64,000 bases of DNA from Candidatus Fimimorpha excrementavium (GCA_018710785.1 DVJD01000045.1:19350-83349); one strand, 5' to 3'. Shown: positions 52,254 through 60,908, counted from the stretch's first letter. Program-made: numbers and translations. The notes: generated by a model from the letters alone, not told the origin.

Positions 52254-52949
52254 TTACATAAAGTCAGCAGACGGAACGGACTTGCCGGGACGGTGAAACG
52301 GAGCGACATAAGCGGGAATTTTGGCAAATCGTCTGACCACCGGCTTGAAGTAATAAAGGAAATACACGAGAACCACAGCCATCACAATCCCGCCGATCCC
52401 GTCGATGACGGAATGCTGTTTTAAAAATACCGTGGCAAGACAGATCAGGACGGTCAGGATAAAACCGCTGATTTTCCATGGACGTGAGATTTGTTTGTTA
52501 TGCATGATGGCATATTGGGCCACAACGGCATTATATACATGGATGCTGGGAAAAATATTGGTTGAGGTATCGGTTTTATAAATGGAGGCCACCATGGCGG
52601 TAAATATATTCTTGTCAGGGTCGATCTCGGGCCTGAGATTCTGCCCGTTGGGAAAAATTACACTGACGATGATAAACAGGGTCATGCCGATGGCGAGCAG
52701 AAAAAAGTATTGGTAATATTCTCTTTTATTGGTAAATCCCAGATAGAGGTAAACCACTATAAAAAAGAGAAACCAGAGAAGGTACGGAATGATGAAGTAT
52801 TCCACAAACGGGATTTTGTCATCCAGAGAACAGTGGATCACGGTATAATCCGTCGTAATCAGACGTTCAATCAAAAAAAATGCTGCCAGGTAAAATAAAA
52901 AATACAGCGAAGCCAGAAAATGCTTATAATGTTTAGAAAACTGAAGCAT
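52254..52949 (-). CDS. PAP2-family membrane phosphatase
   Basis: The 231-residue membrane protein has five or six helices and the phosphatidate phosphatase type 2 core near its C-terminus: FPSIHVYNAVVAQYAIM (PSxH motif) and LKQHSVIDGIGGIV (H-x-x-x-D motif). An N-terminal lipid phosphatase signature is less clear. It may act on undecaprenyl diphosphate, phosphatidate or inositol-phosphate lipids. The ATG at 52949 has AGAAAGGTATGGTATC upstream; the longer frame to 53063 runs into the tRNA gene and is rejected. Convergent with the GT2 gene. Confidence 0.85.
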   Translation of the reverse strand: MLQFSKHYKHFLASLYFLFYLAAFFLIERLITTDYTVIHCSLDDKIPFVEYFIIPYLLWFLFFIVVYLYLGFTNKREYYQYFFLLAIGMTLFIIVSVIFPNGQNLRPEIDPDKNIFTAMVASIYKTDTSTNIFPSIHVYNAVVAQYAIMHNKQISRPWKISGFILTVLICLATVFLKQHSVIDGIGGIVMAVVLVYFLYYFKPVVRRFAKIPAYVAPFHRPGKSVPSADFM

Positions 52950-52995
52950 GATACCATACCTTTCTGATAAAATGTTATGATTTACAGCTAAACAG

Positions 52996-53026
52996 CTAAA
53001 AAGAGCCGCCATCCGAAGATGGCGGC
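52996..53026 (-). terminator. Terminator of the tRNA-Val/tRNA-Met unit
   Basis: On the minus strand GCCGCCATC, a TTCG tetraloop, GATGGCGGC, then TCTTTTT. The stem is at 53005-53026. Confidence 0.88.
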
Positions 53027-53033
53027 CAGGAAA

Positions 53034-53107
53034 TAGCGGAAGGGAGATTTGAACTCTCGACACTACGGGTATGAACCGTATGCTCTAGCCAACTGAGCTA
53101 TTCCGCC
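53034..53107 (-). tRNA. tRNA-Met (CAT)
   Basis: On the minus strand the 74-nt gene starts GGCGGAATAGCTCAGTTGG, has anticodon loop TTCATAC within ACGG/CCGT (anticodon CAT) and T arm GAGAGTTCAAATCTC. The acceptor stem closes with a G-U pair, discriminator A, and CCA is not encoded. It looks like elongator Met; a tRNA-Ile with modified CAT anticodon cannot be fully excluded. Confidence 0.88.
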
Positions 53108-53121
53108 ATAACGAAAAACTA

Positions 53122-53194
53122 TGGGGCCTATAGGGCTCGAACCTATGACCCTCTGCTTGTAAGGCAGATGCTCTCCCAGCTGAGCTAAGACCCC
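53122..53194 (-). tRNA. tRNA-Val (TAC)
   Basis: On the minus strand the 73-nt gene starts GGGGTCTTAGCTCAGCTGG, with anticodon loop CTTACAA closed by TCTGC/GCAGA (anticodon TAC), T arm ATAGGTTCGAGCCCTAT, and acceptor GGGGTCT/AGGCCCC with discriminator A. CCA is not encoded. It is transcribed ahead of tRNA-Met. Confidence 0.95.
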
Positions 53195-53212
53195 ATAAAT
53201 GATTACGTTCTT

Positions 53213-53241
53213 AAGATAGCACAAAACGTGGGGCGTGTCAA
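53213..53241 (-). promoter_or_regulatory. Promoter of the tRNA-Val/tRNA-Met unit
   Basis: On the minus strand TTGACA (complement of 53236-53241), 17-bp spacer, TATCTT (complement of 53213-53218), about 20 bp before the tRNA-Val 5' end. Confidence 0.75.
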
Positions 53242-53438
53242 TCTTTTTTTAAAATTTTTATGATGAGCATTTTTACGCATTTTTACTTTGCCATCGAATC
53301 TTCCTGATGTTTGGAGGAGATCGGTCTGCCATCTATTGACGGAGAGCGGAGAAGGGGATATGATAACATCATAAAATATACCCGGGCCTGCTGCTGCGGG
53401 AAGGGCTGGGAGACAGGAAGCATAAGGAGAACACAGAC

Positions 53439-54389
53439 ATGATCGATTTTATTATTAATCCGAAATCCCGGTCGGGGGCGGCATATGGGATTTGGGAGAA
53501 GACAAAGAGACTGCTGGATGAGCGCGGAGCCGAATATCGGTTTCATCAGACCGAGTATGCGGGACATGCCATGAAAATCGCGCAGGAACTGACATGGGAA
53601 GAAGACGGCGGTCAAAAAGGGAGGACGTTGGTCGTCGTAGGCGGGGATGGAACGGTCAATGAAGTATTGAATGGAATAGACCGGGAAAGCAATGTCACAT
53701 TGGGATATCTGCCGACGGGGTCCGGAAATGATTTTGCCAGAAGTATGGGAATGATCAGTGATTTGGATCACAGCCTGGAACAGGCAGTGGAAAAAATCCT
53801 GCATCCATCCCGATATCGTATTTTGGATTATGGAGTGGTGGAAACGGGCATGGGGGAGGACAGAAGCAGCAGACGCTTTATGGTCAGCAGCGGGATCGGC
53901 TTTGATGCGGCTGTCTGCCACAATTTGCTCCACTCCACGGCGAAAAAAATACTGAACAAAATCCATCTGACGAAGCTGTGCTATATAGCCATCGGACTCA
54001 AACAGATTATTTTGACGAAACCGGTGGATGGAGTGCTGAAACTGGAGGATGGAAGAACCATTCCGCTGAAAAAAACGGCTTTTCTCTCAGCACACATTCA
54101 TCCCTATGAGGGAGGGGGATTTTGCTTTGCGCCTGGGGCTGACTATGAAGACGGTCGGCTGGATATCTGTGTTGTGGCGGATACGGGAAGAATTCACATG
54201 GTACCGGTACTGCTGTCGGCCCTTTGGGGAAAACATACCCATATGGCAGGAGTGAAGATGTACCGCTGCCGCGGGGCAACCATATGTCTGGATGAACCAA
54301 AGCCGGTGCATGCGGACGGGGAATCCTGCGGTATCCAAAGAGAGATGACGGTAACCTGTATTCCCAAAGGGATAAAAGTCATTGTTTAA
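53439..54389 (+). CDS. Diacylglycerol/lipid kinase family protein (second copy)
   Basis: The 316-residue DAGK-family lipid kinase has the start MIDFIINPKSRSGAAYG, the ATP-binding VVVGGDGTVNEVLNGID and LPTGSGNDFARSMGM. It differs clearly from the gene at 30508 (for example in YASQ/SRSG regions and a longer C-terminal half), so the two are not a recent duplication. The ATG follows TAAGGAGAACACAGAC. Substrate unknown; the neighbouring PAP2 phosphatase could act on the same lipid pool, though it is on the other strand. Confidence 0.9.
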   Translation: MIDFIINPKSRSGAAYGIWEKTKRLLDERGAEYRFHQTEYAGHAMKIAQELTWEEDGGQKGRTLVVVGGDGTVNEVLNGIDRESNVTLGYLPTGSGNDFARSMGMISDLDHSLEQAVEKILHPSRYRILDYGVVETGMGEDRSSRRFMVSSGIGFDAAVCHNLLHSTAKKILNKIHLTKLCYIAIGLKQIILTKPVDGVLKLEDGRTIPLKKTAFLSAHIHPYEGGGFCFAPGADYEDGRLDICVVADTGRIHMVPVLLSALWGKHTHMAGVKMYRCRGATICLDEPKPVHADGESCGIQREMTVTCIPKGIKVIV

Positions 54390-54474
54390 GCAAAGCAGGG
54401 AAGATCAACTGATTGGGGATGCGGGGAATATGCGGAACAAAGCAAGGCGAAAAGGAAAGACGGGGGAATAGGAT

Positions 54475-54503
54475 TTGCGCACAGAGGATGCGTATGTTAA
54501 AAT
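54475..54503 (+). promoter_or_regulatory. Possible promoter of ispF
   Basis: TTGCGC (54475-54480), a 17-bp spacer and TAAAAT (54498-54503). The -35 box is weak. Confidence 0.4.
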
Positions 54504-54543
54504 AACAGCAGCATATATTTTTTGAGAAAGGAACGCTTCGATT

Positions 54544-55092
54544 ATGAGAATAGGAATGGGTTACGATGTTCACAGACTGGTGGAGGGAAGAGATCTGATA
54601 TTAGGCGGAGTTAAGATTCCATATGAAAAAGGGCTTTTGGGGCATTCCGATGCGGATGTGATTGTCCATGCGATCATGGATGCCCTTTTGGGGGCGGCCG
54701 CTCTCGGCGATATCGGCAGACATTTCCCTGATACAGACTCGGCATATGCGGGGATATCCAGCATCAAACTGCTGGAGCATGTACAGAAGCTTTTGGAGGA
54801 ACACTTATTTATCATTGAAAATATCGACGCCACCATCATTGCGCAGAAGCCCAAGATGGCTCCTTACCGGGAAGAGATGATGGAAAACGTGGCCAGGGCG
54901 CTGAAAATCGAACGAAACCAGGTTAATATCAAAGCGACCACAGAGGAGGGGCTGGGATTTACAGGCGCCGGAGAGGGGATTTCTGCCCAGGCCATCTGCC
55001 TGCTGACCACAGTGGCGGACAGCCGATATGTGGATACGACGAACTGCGCCGGGACAGGATGCTGCGGCGGATGCGGACAAAAAAATCGGTAG
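54544..55092 (+). CDS. ispF: 2-C-methyl-D-erythritol 2,4-cyclodiphosphate synthase
   Basis: IspF cyclises CDP-methylerythritol 2-phosphate in the MEP isoprenoid pathway. Zinc ligands Asp8 and His10 are in MGYDVHRL, and the next His in [29 protein letters not shown] and the C-terminal [16 protein letters not shown] are family signatures. The protein has 182 residues, ~22 more than usual: a tail of [15 protein letters not shown] follows, with four cysteines. The start ATG has GAAAGGAACGCTTCGATT upstream. It stands alone between the lipid kinase and the cysteine genes; ispD is not adjacent. Confidence 0.95.
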   Translation: MRIGMGYDVHRLVEGRDLILGGVKIPYEKGLLGHSDADVIVHAIMDALLGAAALGDIGRHFPDTDSAYAGISSIKLLEHVQKLLEEHLFIIENIDATIIAQKPKMAPYREEMMENVARALKIERNQVNIKATTEEGLGFTGAGEGISAQAICLLTTVADSRYVDTTNCAGTGCCGGCGQKNR

Positions 55093-55141
55093 GAAGCGGG
55101 GGATTTGACAGGCGTTTGCCATGGGTTTTTCTGAAAAAGAC

Positions 55142-55170
55142 TTGACAAAATGCGGACCTGTGAATAACAT
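55142..55170 (+). promoter_or_regulatory. Promoter of the cysE-cysS T-box operon
   Basis: TTGACA (55142-55147), a 17-bp spacer and TAACAT (55165-55170). The T-box leader begins a few bases later. Confidence 0.75.
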
Positions 55171-55176
55171 ATAGAG

Positions 55177-55435
55177 TAACAGGTAAATGCAAAGAATGGA
55201 AGAGTAGTTTTACACATCTGTATCAGAGAGGAAGTGTCACCGGCTGAAAGCAGTTCCGACAGAGTGTGGGACGAAGTGCATCCAGGAGCAGGCAGGGTGA
55301 GGCTGACGGCAGCTTAGCTCTGCACGTATTTCTACGTTACAGAATGAAGCGGGGATTTTGTATCCCAATGAGAGTGGAACCGCGGATAATATTTCGTCTC
55401 TTAGTGAATCATAGATTCATTAAGGGATTTTTTTT
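55177..55435 (+). promoter_or_regulatory. T-box riboswitch, probably cysteine-specific
   Basis: The ~260-nt leader contains the T-box sequence AATGAGAGTGGAACCGCGG (55367-55385), which binds the free CCA end of uncharged tRNA, and a terminator: CTCTTAGTGAATC (55398-55410) pairs with GATTCATTAAGGG (55414-55426), then ATTTTTTTT. A TGC at 55277-55279 in ACGAAGTGCATCC is a good candidate cysteine specifier codon. Uncharged tRNA-Cys would favour the antiterminator and turn on cysE, cysS and downstream genes. Confidence 0.88.
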
Positions 55436-55484
55436 CGCATGTTTTCTCTTGTTTATGCTTTTGTCAGTATCAGGAGGTGGAATG

Positions 55485-56222
55485 ATGGGATTTTTGCAGT
55501 ATGTCCGGGAAGAGATTCAGGTCATCCGGGAACGCGATCCGGCGATTAAATCCAATAGTGAGGTGTTTTTATATCCGTCCTTCCGCGCGATTTTGTGGTA
55601 TCGTCTGGCCCATCGGCTGTACCGCAAAAAGCATTTTTTCTGGGCAAGATGGATTTCCCAGAGAACAGCGAGAAAGACGGGGATCGAGATCCATCCCGGC
55701 GCAGTGATTGGAAAAGGCTTGTTTATTGACCATGGGCATGGGGTGGTGATTGGCGAAACCTGTGTCATCGGGGATAATGTCACGCTTTACCAGGGAGTCA
55801 CCCTGGGCGGTACCGGAAAAGAACAGGGGAAGCGGCATCCCACCATTGGAAATAATGTGATGATCAGTGCCGGAGCAAAGGTGCTGGGATCCTTTAAAGT
55901 GGGAGATAATTCGAAGATAGGAGCGGGAGCCGTGGTGATTTCAGCTGTACCGCCGGATTCCACAGTGGTGGGAGTGCCGGGAAGGGTTGTGAAGAGGAAA
56001 AACAAAAATGTGCCCCAGTCGGATCTGGATCAGGTGCATCTTCCGGACCCGGTTTCCTCTGATATCAGTCATCTTCAGGAAGAAAATGTATGTCTGCAGA
56101 AAGCAATTCGTGTGCTGCAGGAATGTATGGAAAACGGAGCCTGCCGTGTGGAACCGATGAAACAAAAAGGGGACACGCCAAACGAAGAGAGTAAAGAAAG
56201 TAAAGAAAAAGGAGAAAATTGA
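55485..56222 (+). CDS. cysE: Serine O-acetyltransferase
   Basis: The 245-residue CysE acetylates L-serine, the first step of cysteine synthesis. The helical N-terminal part (YVREEIQVIRERDPAIKSNS, YPSFRAILWYRLAHRLY) is followed by a left-handed beta-helix of hexapeptide repeats (IGIEIHPGAVIGKGLFIDHG-like run, ending VVGVPGRVV) with the catalytic DHGHGVVIGE. The ~45-residue C-terminal tail is predicted helical and charged (QEENVCLQKAIRVLQECMEN) and is longer than in most CysE. The ATG at 55485 has AGGAGGTGGA upstream; a long frame open from 55266 runs through the T-box and is rejected. Confidence 0.94.
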   Translation: MGFLQYVREEIQVIRERDPAIKSNSEVFLYPSFRAILWYRLAHRLYRKKHFFWARWISQRTARKTGIEIHPGAVIGKGLFIDHGHGVVIGETCVIGDNVTLYQGVTLGGTGKEQGKRHPTIGNNVMISAGAKVLGSFKVGDNSKIGAGAVVISAVPPDSTVVGVPGRVVKRKNKNVPQSDLDQVHLPDPVSSDISHLQEENVCLQKAIRVLQECMENGACRVEPMKQKGDTPNEESKESKEKGEN

Positions 56223-56226
56223 CCAC

Positions 56227-57633
56227 ATGAAAATTTATAATACGCTGACAAGAAAAAAGGAAGAATTTACGCCGATCGAGCCGAACAAAGTCAGGATGTA
56301 TGTATGCGGACCGACGGTTTATAATTATATTCATATCGGAAATGCCCGCCCGATGATCGTTTTTGACACGGTCAGACGCTATATGGAGCATAAAGGATAT
56401 GAGGTGAACTATGTATCCAATTTTACGGACGTGGATGACAAGATCATCAGGAAGGCCAATGAAGAGGGTGTAACCGCGGATGAGATTGCCAAGCGCTATA
56501 TCATGGAATGCAAGAAAGACATGGAGGGGCTGAATGTACGTCCGGCCACAAAGCATCCGCTGGCCACAGAAGAAATCGGCGGGATGATTGATATGATACA
56601 GGAACTGATTGAAAAAGGGCATGCCTATGAAAAGAACGGCACCGTATACTTCCGCACGAGAAGTTTTAAGGAATACGGCAAGCTTTCCCACAAAAATCTG
56701 GATGATCTGCAGTCGGGAAACAGAAGTCTGCTGGTGAGCGGTGAAGATGAAAAAGAGGATCCGCTGGATTTTGTCCTGTGGAAGCCGAAAAAGGAGGGAG
56801 AACCGTCCTGGCCGTCTCCATGGGGAGACGGACGCCCTGGCTGGCATATTGAGTGCTCCGTTATGTCGAAAAAATATTTGGGCGACCAGATTGACATCCA
56901 TGCGGGAGGGGAAGATCTGGTATTCCCTCATCACGAAAATGAGATTGCCCAGAGTGAATCGGCAAACGGCAAGGAATTTGCCCATTATTGGATGCACAAT
57001 GCGTTTTTGAACATTGATAATAAGAAGATGTCAAAATCTTTGGGGAATTTCTTTACTGTTCGTGACATTGAAGCAAAATATGATTTGCAGGTTCTTCGTT
57101 TCTTTATGTTAAGCGCCCACTACAGAAGCCCGCTGAATTTCAGCGCAGATCTGATGACGGCAGCCAAAAATGGTCTGGATCGCATCCATACGGCCGTTTC
57201 CCGTCTGACGAATCTGGCGTCCCAGGCAGATGGGGACTGGAAAGAAGGGGAAAAGGAAGCCATACAGGCGCCTCTGCAGGCACTGGCAGCAAAATTTGAT
57301 GAAGCCATGGATGATGATTTTAATACCGCGGATGCGATTTCTGTTATCTTCGAAATCGTGAAGCTGGCCAATACGGCCGTCACAGAAGAAAGCAGCAAGG
57401 CAGCTGTGGAGGAAGTGAGAAAGCAGATCCTTTCCCTGTGCGATATCATGGGGATCCATGGGGAAGTGAAGGAAGAACTGCTGGATTCGGAGATCGAAGC
57501 ACTGATTGAAGAGCGCAGCGCGGCGAGAAAAGCTAAAAATTTTGCCCGTGCCGATGAGATCCGAAATGAACTGCTGGAAAAGGGAATTATCCTGGAAGAT
57601 ACGAGACAGGGAGTTACCTGGAAAAGGGCCTAA
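56227..57633 (+). CDS. cysS: Cysteinyl-tRNA synthetase
   Basis: The 468-residue class I synthetase charges tRNA-Cys. The HIGH motif is HIGNARPMIVFDT with the preceding zinc-binding CGPTVYNY, the KMSKS motif is KKMSKSLGNF, and GGEDLVFPHHENEIAQSE holds the remaining zinc ligands. The C-terminal DALR-like domain ends KGIILEDTRQGVTWKR. It starts four bases after cysE and shares its T-box. Confidence 0.98.
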   Translation: MKIYNTLTRKKEEFTPIEPNKVRMYVCGPTVYNYIHIGNARPMIVFDTVRRYMEHKGYEVNYVSNFTDVDDKIIRKANEEGVTADEIAKRYIMECKKDMEGLNVRPATKHPLATEEIGGMIDMIQELIEKGHAYEKNGTVYFRTRSFKEYGKLSHKNLDDLQSGNRSLLVSGEDEKEDPLDFVLWKPKKEGEPSWPSPWGDGRPGWHIECSVMSKKYLGDQIDIHAGGEDLVFPHHENEIAQSESANGKEFAHYWMHNAFLNIDNKKMSKSLGNFFTVRDIEAKYDLQVLRFFMLSAHYRSPLNFSADLMTAAKNGLDRIHTAVSRLTNLASQADGDWKEGEKEAIQAPLQALAAKFDEAMDDDFNTADAISVIFEIVKLANTAVTEESSKAAVEEVRKQILSLCDIMGIHGEVKEELLDSEIEALIEERSAARKAKNFARADEIRNELLEKGIILEDTRQGVTWKRA

Positions 57634-57674
57634 TCGGACAGAAAGACAAAGGGAATTTTGGAAAGGATAAAGAA

Positions 57675-58127
57675 GTGGAAGAAAATTTTACAGAACGGAT
57701 TCAGAACGAGTTTCAGCTTTCTGAGGAGATAGACGCCAATCTGTATTCTCCGCTGACACTGGCTTTTCTTGGAGATAATGTCTATGAGCTGGTGAACCGG
57801 ACGGTCCTGGTCAGCAGGGCCAACGCTCCGGTGAATAAGCTGAACAAAAAAACCAGCAGTCTGGCAAAGGCGTCCACCCAGGCCAGAATGGCCAGTCTTA
57901 TGATGGAGGAACTGACACCGGAGGAAAAGGCGGTATTTAAGAGGGGCAGGAATGCAAAGTCCTACACCATGGCCAAAAATGCCACCATGCATGACTACCG
58001 TCATGCCACTGGCTGGGAAGCTTTAATGGGCTATCTGTATCTGAAGGGAGAATATGGCCGGCTGGTTTTTCTGATCCATATGGGACTGGAACGGATACGG
58101 GAGGCGGAAAAGGAAACAGACCGATGA
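57675..58127 (+). CDS. mrnC: Mini-ribonuclease III
   Basis: The 150-residue Mini-III is a catalytic RNase III domain without the double-stranded RNA-binding domain; it matures 23S rRNA ends in Firmicutes. The signature TLAFLGDNVYELVNRTVLV includes the catalytic aspartate and glutamate, with ATGWEALMGYLYL near the end. It starts at GTG after GGAAAGGATAAAGAA and lies between cysS and rlmB, the standard Firmicutes order. Confidence 0.96.
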   Translation: MEENFTERIQNEFQLSEEIDANLYSPLTLAFLGDNVYELVNRTVLVSRANAPVNKLNKKTSSLAKASTQARMASLMMEELTPEEKAVFKRGRNAKSYTMAKNATMHDYRHATGWEALMGYLYLKGEYGRLVFLIHMGLERIREAEKETDR

Positions 58128-58144
58128 AAGGCTAGGTACAAATT

Positions 58145-58900
58145 ATGAAATACGAAGAACTGACGATAGAGGGAAGAAATGCCGTACTGGAAGCGTTTCG
58201 TTCCGGAAAAACCATAGATAAATTATATGTGCTGGATGGGTGCCAGGATGGCCCCGTCCGCACCATCATTCGGGAAGCGAAAAAACAGGATACCATCCTT
58301 CAATTTGTGACAAAGGAGCGATTAAACCAGCTTTCTGAGACGGGACACCATCAGGGGGTCATCGCCCATGCGGCCGCCTATGCGTACGCCCAAGTGGAGG
58401 ACATTCTGAAAAAGGCAGAGGAAAAAGGGGAAGCGCCTTTTGTATTTTTGCTGGATGGAATTGAAGATCCTCACAACCTGGGAGCGATTATCCGTACGGC
58501 CAATCTGGCCGGAGCCCACGGCGTGATCATTCCGAAAAGGAGAGCGGTGGGGCTGACCGCCACTGTGGCGAAAGCTTCTGCCGGTGCGCTGAACTATACG
58601 CCTGTGGCAAAAGTGACCAATCTGGGCGCCGCCATAGACGAACTGAAAGACAGAGGCATGTGGTTTGTCTGTGCCGATATGGGCGGGGAGAGCATGTATC
58701 GCCTGAACCTGACCGGCTCCATCGGTCTGGTCATAGGAAATGAGGGAGAGGGAGTCAGCCGTCTCGTGAGGGAAAAATGTGATATGATCGCCTCCATACC
58801 GATGAAGGGAGACATCGATTCCCTGAACGCATCAGTGGCCTGCGGTGTGCTGGCATATGAGATTGTGCGTCAGAGGATTATGAAGGGATCCCTTTTATGA
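58145..58900 (+). CDS. rlmB: 23S rRNA 2'-O-methyltransferase RlmB (TrmH family)
   Basis: The 251-residue SPOUT methyltransferase has a small N-terminal substrate-binding domain (EGRNAVLEAFRSGKTIDKLY) and the knotted SAM-binding domain: LDGIEDPHNLGAIIRTANLA, VIGNEGEGVSRLV and IPMKGDIDSLNASVACGVL (motifs 1-3). RlmB methylates a conserved guanosine in 23S rRNA; related TrmH enzymes act on tRNA. The start is ATG at 58145. Its stop overlaps the next start (ATGA). Confidence 0.94.
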   Translation: MKYEELTIEGRNAVLEAFRSGKTIDKLYVLDGCQDGPVRTIIREAKKQDTILQFVTKERLNQLSETGHHQGVIAHAAAYAYAQVEDILKKAEEKGEAPFVFLLDGIEDPHNLGAIIRTANLAGAHGVIIPKRRAVGLTATVAKASAGALNYTPVAKVTNLGAAIDELKDRGMWFVCADMGGESMYRLNLTGSIGLVIGNEGEGVSRLVREKCDMIASIPMKGDIDSLNASVACGVLAYEIVRQRIMKGSLL

Positions 58901-59457
58901 AAAAAATAAAGAAACAGTGGACAAAAGACGGTTTTCTGCTGCGCCCTGCCAGACCGGAGGACGCCGAAATCTATTATCAGCAAAATTTCAATCCCCTGGA
59001 TCCGGAGGTCGCCAGACTGACCGGAAGCAAGCCCACGTTTTCCCGCGAGGAAGTCGTCGGATTTTTCCTCAAATGTCTGGAATCGGATGACCGCTGCGAT
59101 TTTTTAATCATCAATCCCCTGGGACAGATCATCGGTGAAACGGTCATCAATGAAATTGACTGGGATTTAAGAAAGGCAAATTTTCGCATCGCCATCTTTC
59201 GTTCCGATATGCGGGGAAGGGGAATCGGTTTCTGGGCCATCGCCAAAACCCGCGACTTTGCCTTTGAACAGTTAAAACTGCACCGCCTGGAACTGGATGT
59301 TTTCTCTTTTAACCCGCGGGCAGAACACGCCTACCAAAAAGCCGGTTTTAGGCGGGAAGGTGTACTGAGAGATGCCGTCCGGGACGGAGAAACCTACGCG
59401 GATGACATTCTCATGGCTATTTTGGAAGAAGATTGGAGAAAATCGTTCTCTTCTTAA
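58897..59457 (+). CDS. GNAT-family N-acetyltransferase
   Basis: The 186-residue GNAT protein resembles RimJ/RimL-type enzymes that acetylate protein N-termini or small amines with acetyl-CoA. Seen: FLLRPARPEDAEIYYQQ at the start, RSDMRGRGIGFWAIAKT (acetyl-CoA pyrophosphate loop R/Q-x-x-G-x-G), then LDVFSFNPRAEHAYQKAGF. It overlaps rlmB by 4 bases, so is translationally coupled to it, and overlaps the convergent MATE gene by 41 bases at the 3' end. Substrate unknown. Confidence 0.88.
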   Translation: MKKIKKQWTKDGFLLRPARPEDAEIYYQQNFNPLDPEVARLTGSKPTFSREEVVGFFLKCLESDDRCDFLIINPLGQIIGETVINEIDWDLRKANFRIAIFRSDMRGRGIGFWAIAKTRDFAFEQLKLHRLELDVFSFNPRAEHAYQKAGFRREGVLRDAVRDGETYADDILMAILEEDWRKSFSS

Positions 59458-60766
59458 TGAGATAATAGACCGCCCCGACGGCGTCTGCCAGGAACCAGCC
59501 GATGGGAACCGACCACCAGATTCCCACGACACCGATGCCGGGGACCGCGGAAAGTGCATACGCCAAAATCACCCTTGTGCCAAGAGAAAACACGGTAAGC
59601 ACCACCGACATCCCCGGTCTGCCCAGTGCCCGGTAAAGGCCATACAGCAGAAACAGGCATCCGATTCCGCAGTAAAACGCTCCCTCGATATGCAAATAGC
59701 GGACTCCCTCTGCAATGATCGCGGATTCATTGGCATCCACAAAAAGAAGCATCAGCGGGCGGGCAAATACCCACACGGCTGCTGAAATAACCAGGCAGAA
59801 AAGAATCGCTGTCAAAACAGCTCCCTTCAGCCCTTTACGGATCCGCTCTTCCTGTTTCGCCCCATAATTCTGAGCAATAAATGTGGAAAAGGCATTTCCA
59901 AAATCCTGGACCGGCATATAGGCAAACGCATCGATTTTCACCGCTGCTGCAAATGCCGCCATGATGGCCGGTCCAAAGCTGTTGACAAGTCCCTGAACCA
60001 TCAGGATTCCCAAATTCATCACCGACTGCTGCACACATGTCAAAATGGAAAAGCTGGCAATCTCTTTTATACATGCCATACGCAGTTTCATATGGCGGCG
60101 GCTGATTCGCAGATCCCTGCATTTCGCCCATGCATATACAGCGATCCCGATTCCCGATACATACTGGGATATCACCGTCGCTTCCGCAGCGCCTGCCACG
60201 CCCCGTTTCAGGCCCACCACAAACCACAGATCCAGTCCTATGTTCAGGACAGCGGATACGGCCAGAAAAAGAAGCGGAACCACAGAATTTCCCACCGCCC
60301 GAAGCAGCGACGCAAAATAATTATAGAGGAAGGTGGCAATGATTCCATAAAAAATCACAATGAGATACTCTCGCATCATTTCCCATACTTCATTCGGTAC
60401 CCGCAGAAAAGTCAAAATCTCATCAATAAAAAGAAAGACCAAACCATTGAGAAAAAGGGTCAGTCCCGCAATCATCACAAAAGAAGCAAATATCGCATCT
60501 TTCAGTCCTTCTCCATCTCCCTGACCGAATCGGATGGAAAACAATGTCCCGCTACCCATGCAAAGCCCCAGCAAAATGGATGTCAAAAATGTCATCAAAG
60601 TAAATGCCGATCCCACTGCCGCCAATGCGTTGGCCCCCAAAAACTGTCCCACGATCAGTGTGTCGGCCACGTTATAGCACTGCTGCAAAAGATTGCCCAA
60701 TATCATGGGGACCGCAAACGTCAGCATGGAACGCATGACGGGTCCTTTTGTTAAATCACCTTTCAT
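59417..60766 (-). CDS. MATE-family multidrug exporter
   Basis: The 449-residue membrane transporter has twelve predicted helices in two homologous halves. The N-terminal signature is MILGNLLQQCYNVADTLIVG, with FLGANALAAVGSAF, and the second half repeats a similar pattern (FGPAIMAAFAAAVKIDAFAY, QDFGNAFSTFIAQNYGA). It should export cationic drugs in exchange for Na+ or H+. The ATG at 60766 follows AAAGGATATGTGGG. It is divergent from the Lrp-type regulator at 60909, and the shared upstream region holds palindromes, so that regulator probably controls it. Confidence 0.92.
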   Translation of the reverse strand: MKGDLTKGPVMRSMLTFAVPMILGNLLQQCYNVADTLIVGQFLGANALAAVGSAFTLMTFLTSILLGLCMGSGTLFSIRFGQGDGEGLKDAIFASFVMIAGLTLFLNGLVFLFIDEILTFLRVPNEVWEMMREYLIVIFYGIIATFLYNYFASLLRAVGNSVVPLLFLAVSAVLNIGLDLWFVVGLKRGVAGAAEATVISQYVSGIGIAVYAWAKCRDLRISRRHMKLRMACIKEIASFSILTCVQQSVMNLGILMVQGLVNSFGPAIMAAFAAAVKIDAFAYMPVQDFGNAFSTFIAQNYGAKQEERIRKGLKGAVLTAILFCLVISAAVWVFARPLMLLFVDANESAIIAEGVRYLHIEGAFYCGIGCLFLLYGLYRALGRPGMSVVLTVFSLGTRVILAYALSAVPGIGVVGIWWSVPIGWFLADAVGAVYYLIKKRTIFSNLLPK

Positions 60767-60786
60767 CCCACATATCCTTTCTTTTC

Positions 60787-60880
60787 GTAAGTTTTTTCTT
60801 ACATTATGTAATTTATTATACAAAAGGGATAACGGCAAGTCAATCTTTCCATTGCCACATCCTGCATTTTTTGCTACTAT
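60787..60880. promoter_or_regulatory. Divergent promoters and operator-like palindromes, MATE / Lrp
   Basis: For MATE (minus strand): TTGACT, 17-bp spacer, TATAAT (complements of 60838-60843 and 60815-60820). For the regulator (plus): TTGCCA (60852-60857), 17-bp spacer, TACTAT (60875-60880) with TG one base before it. Just downstream of the MATE -10 box, GTAAG/CTTAC and TTACATTATGTAA (60799-60811) overlap as inverted repeats. Confidence 0.7.
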
Positions 60881-60908
60881 TAAGTCAAACAAATAAGGAG
60901 GACCTCAT

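Noticed and set aside
52950..53063. N-terminal extension of the PAP2 protein
   Set aside because: It overlaps the tRNA terminator and tRNA-Met gene, and the extra residues are not hydrophobic in the expected way.
55266..55484. N-terminal extension of cysE by ~73 residues
   Set aside because: It runs through the T-box antiterminator and terminator; the ATG at 55485 has a strong Shine-Dalgarno and gives a normal CysE start.
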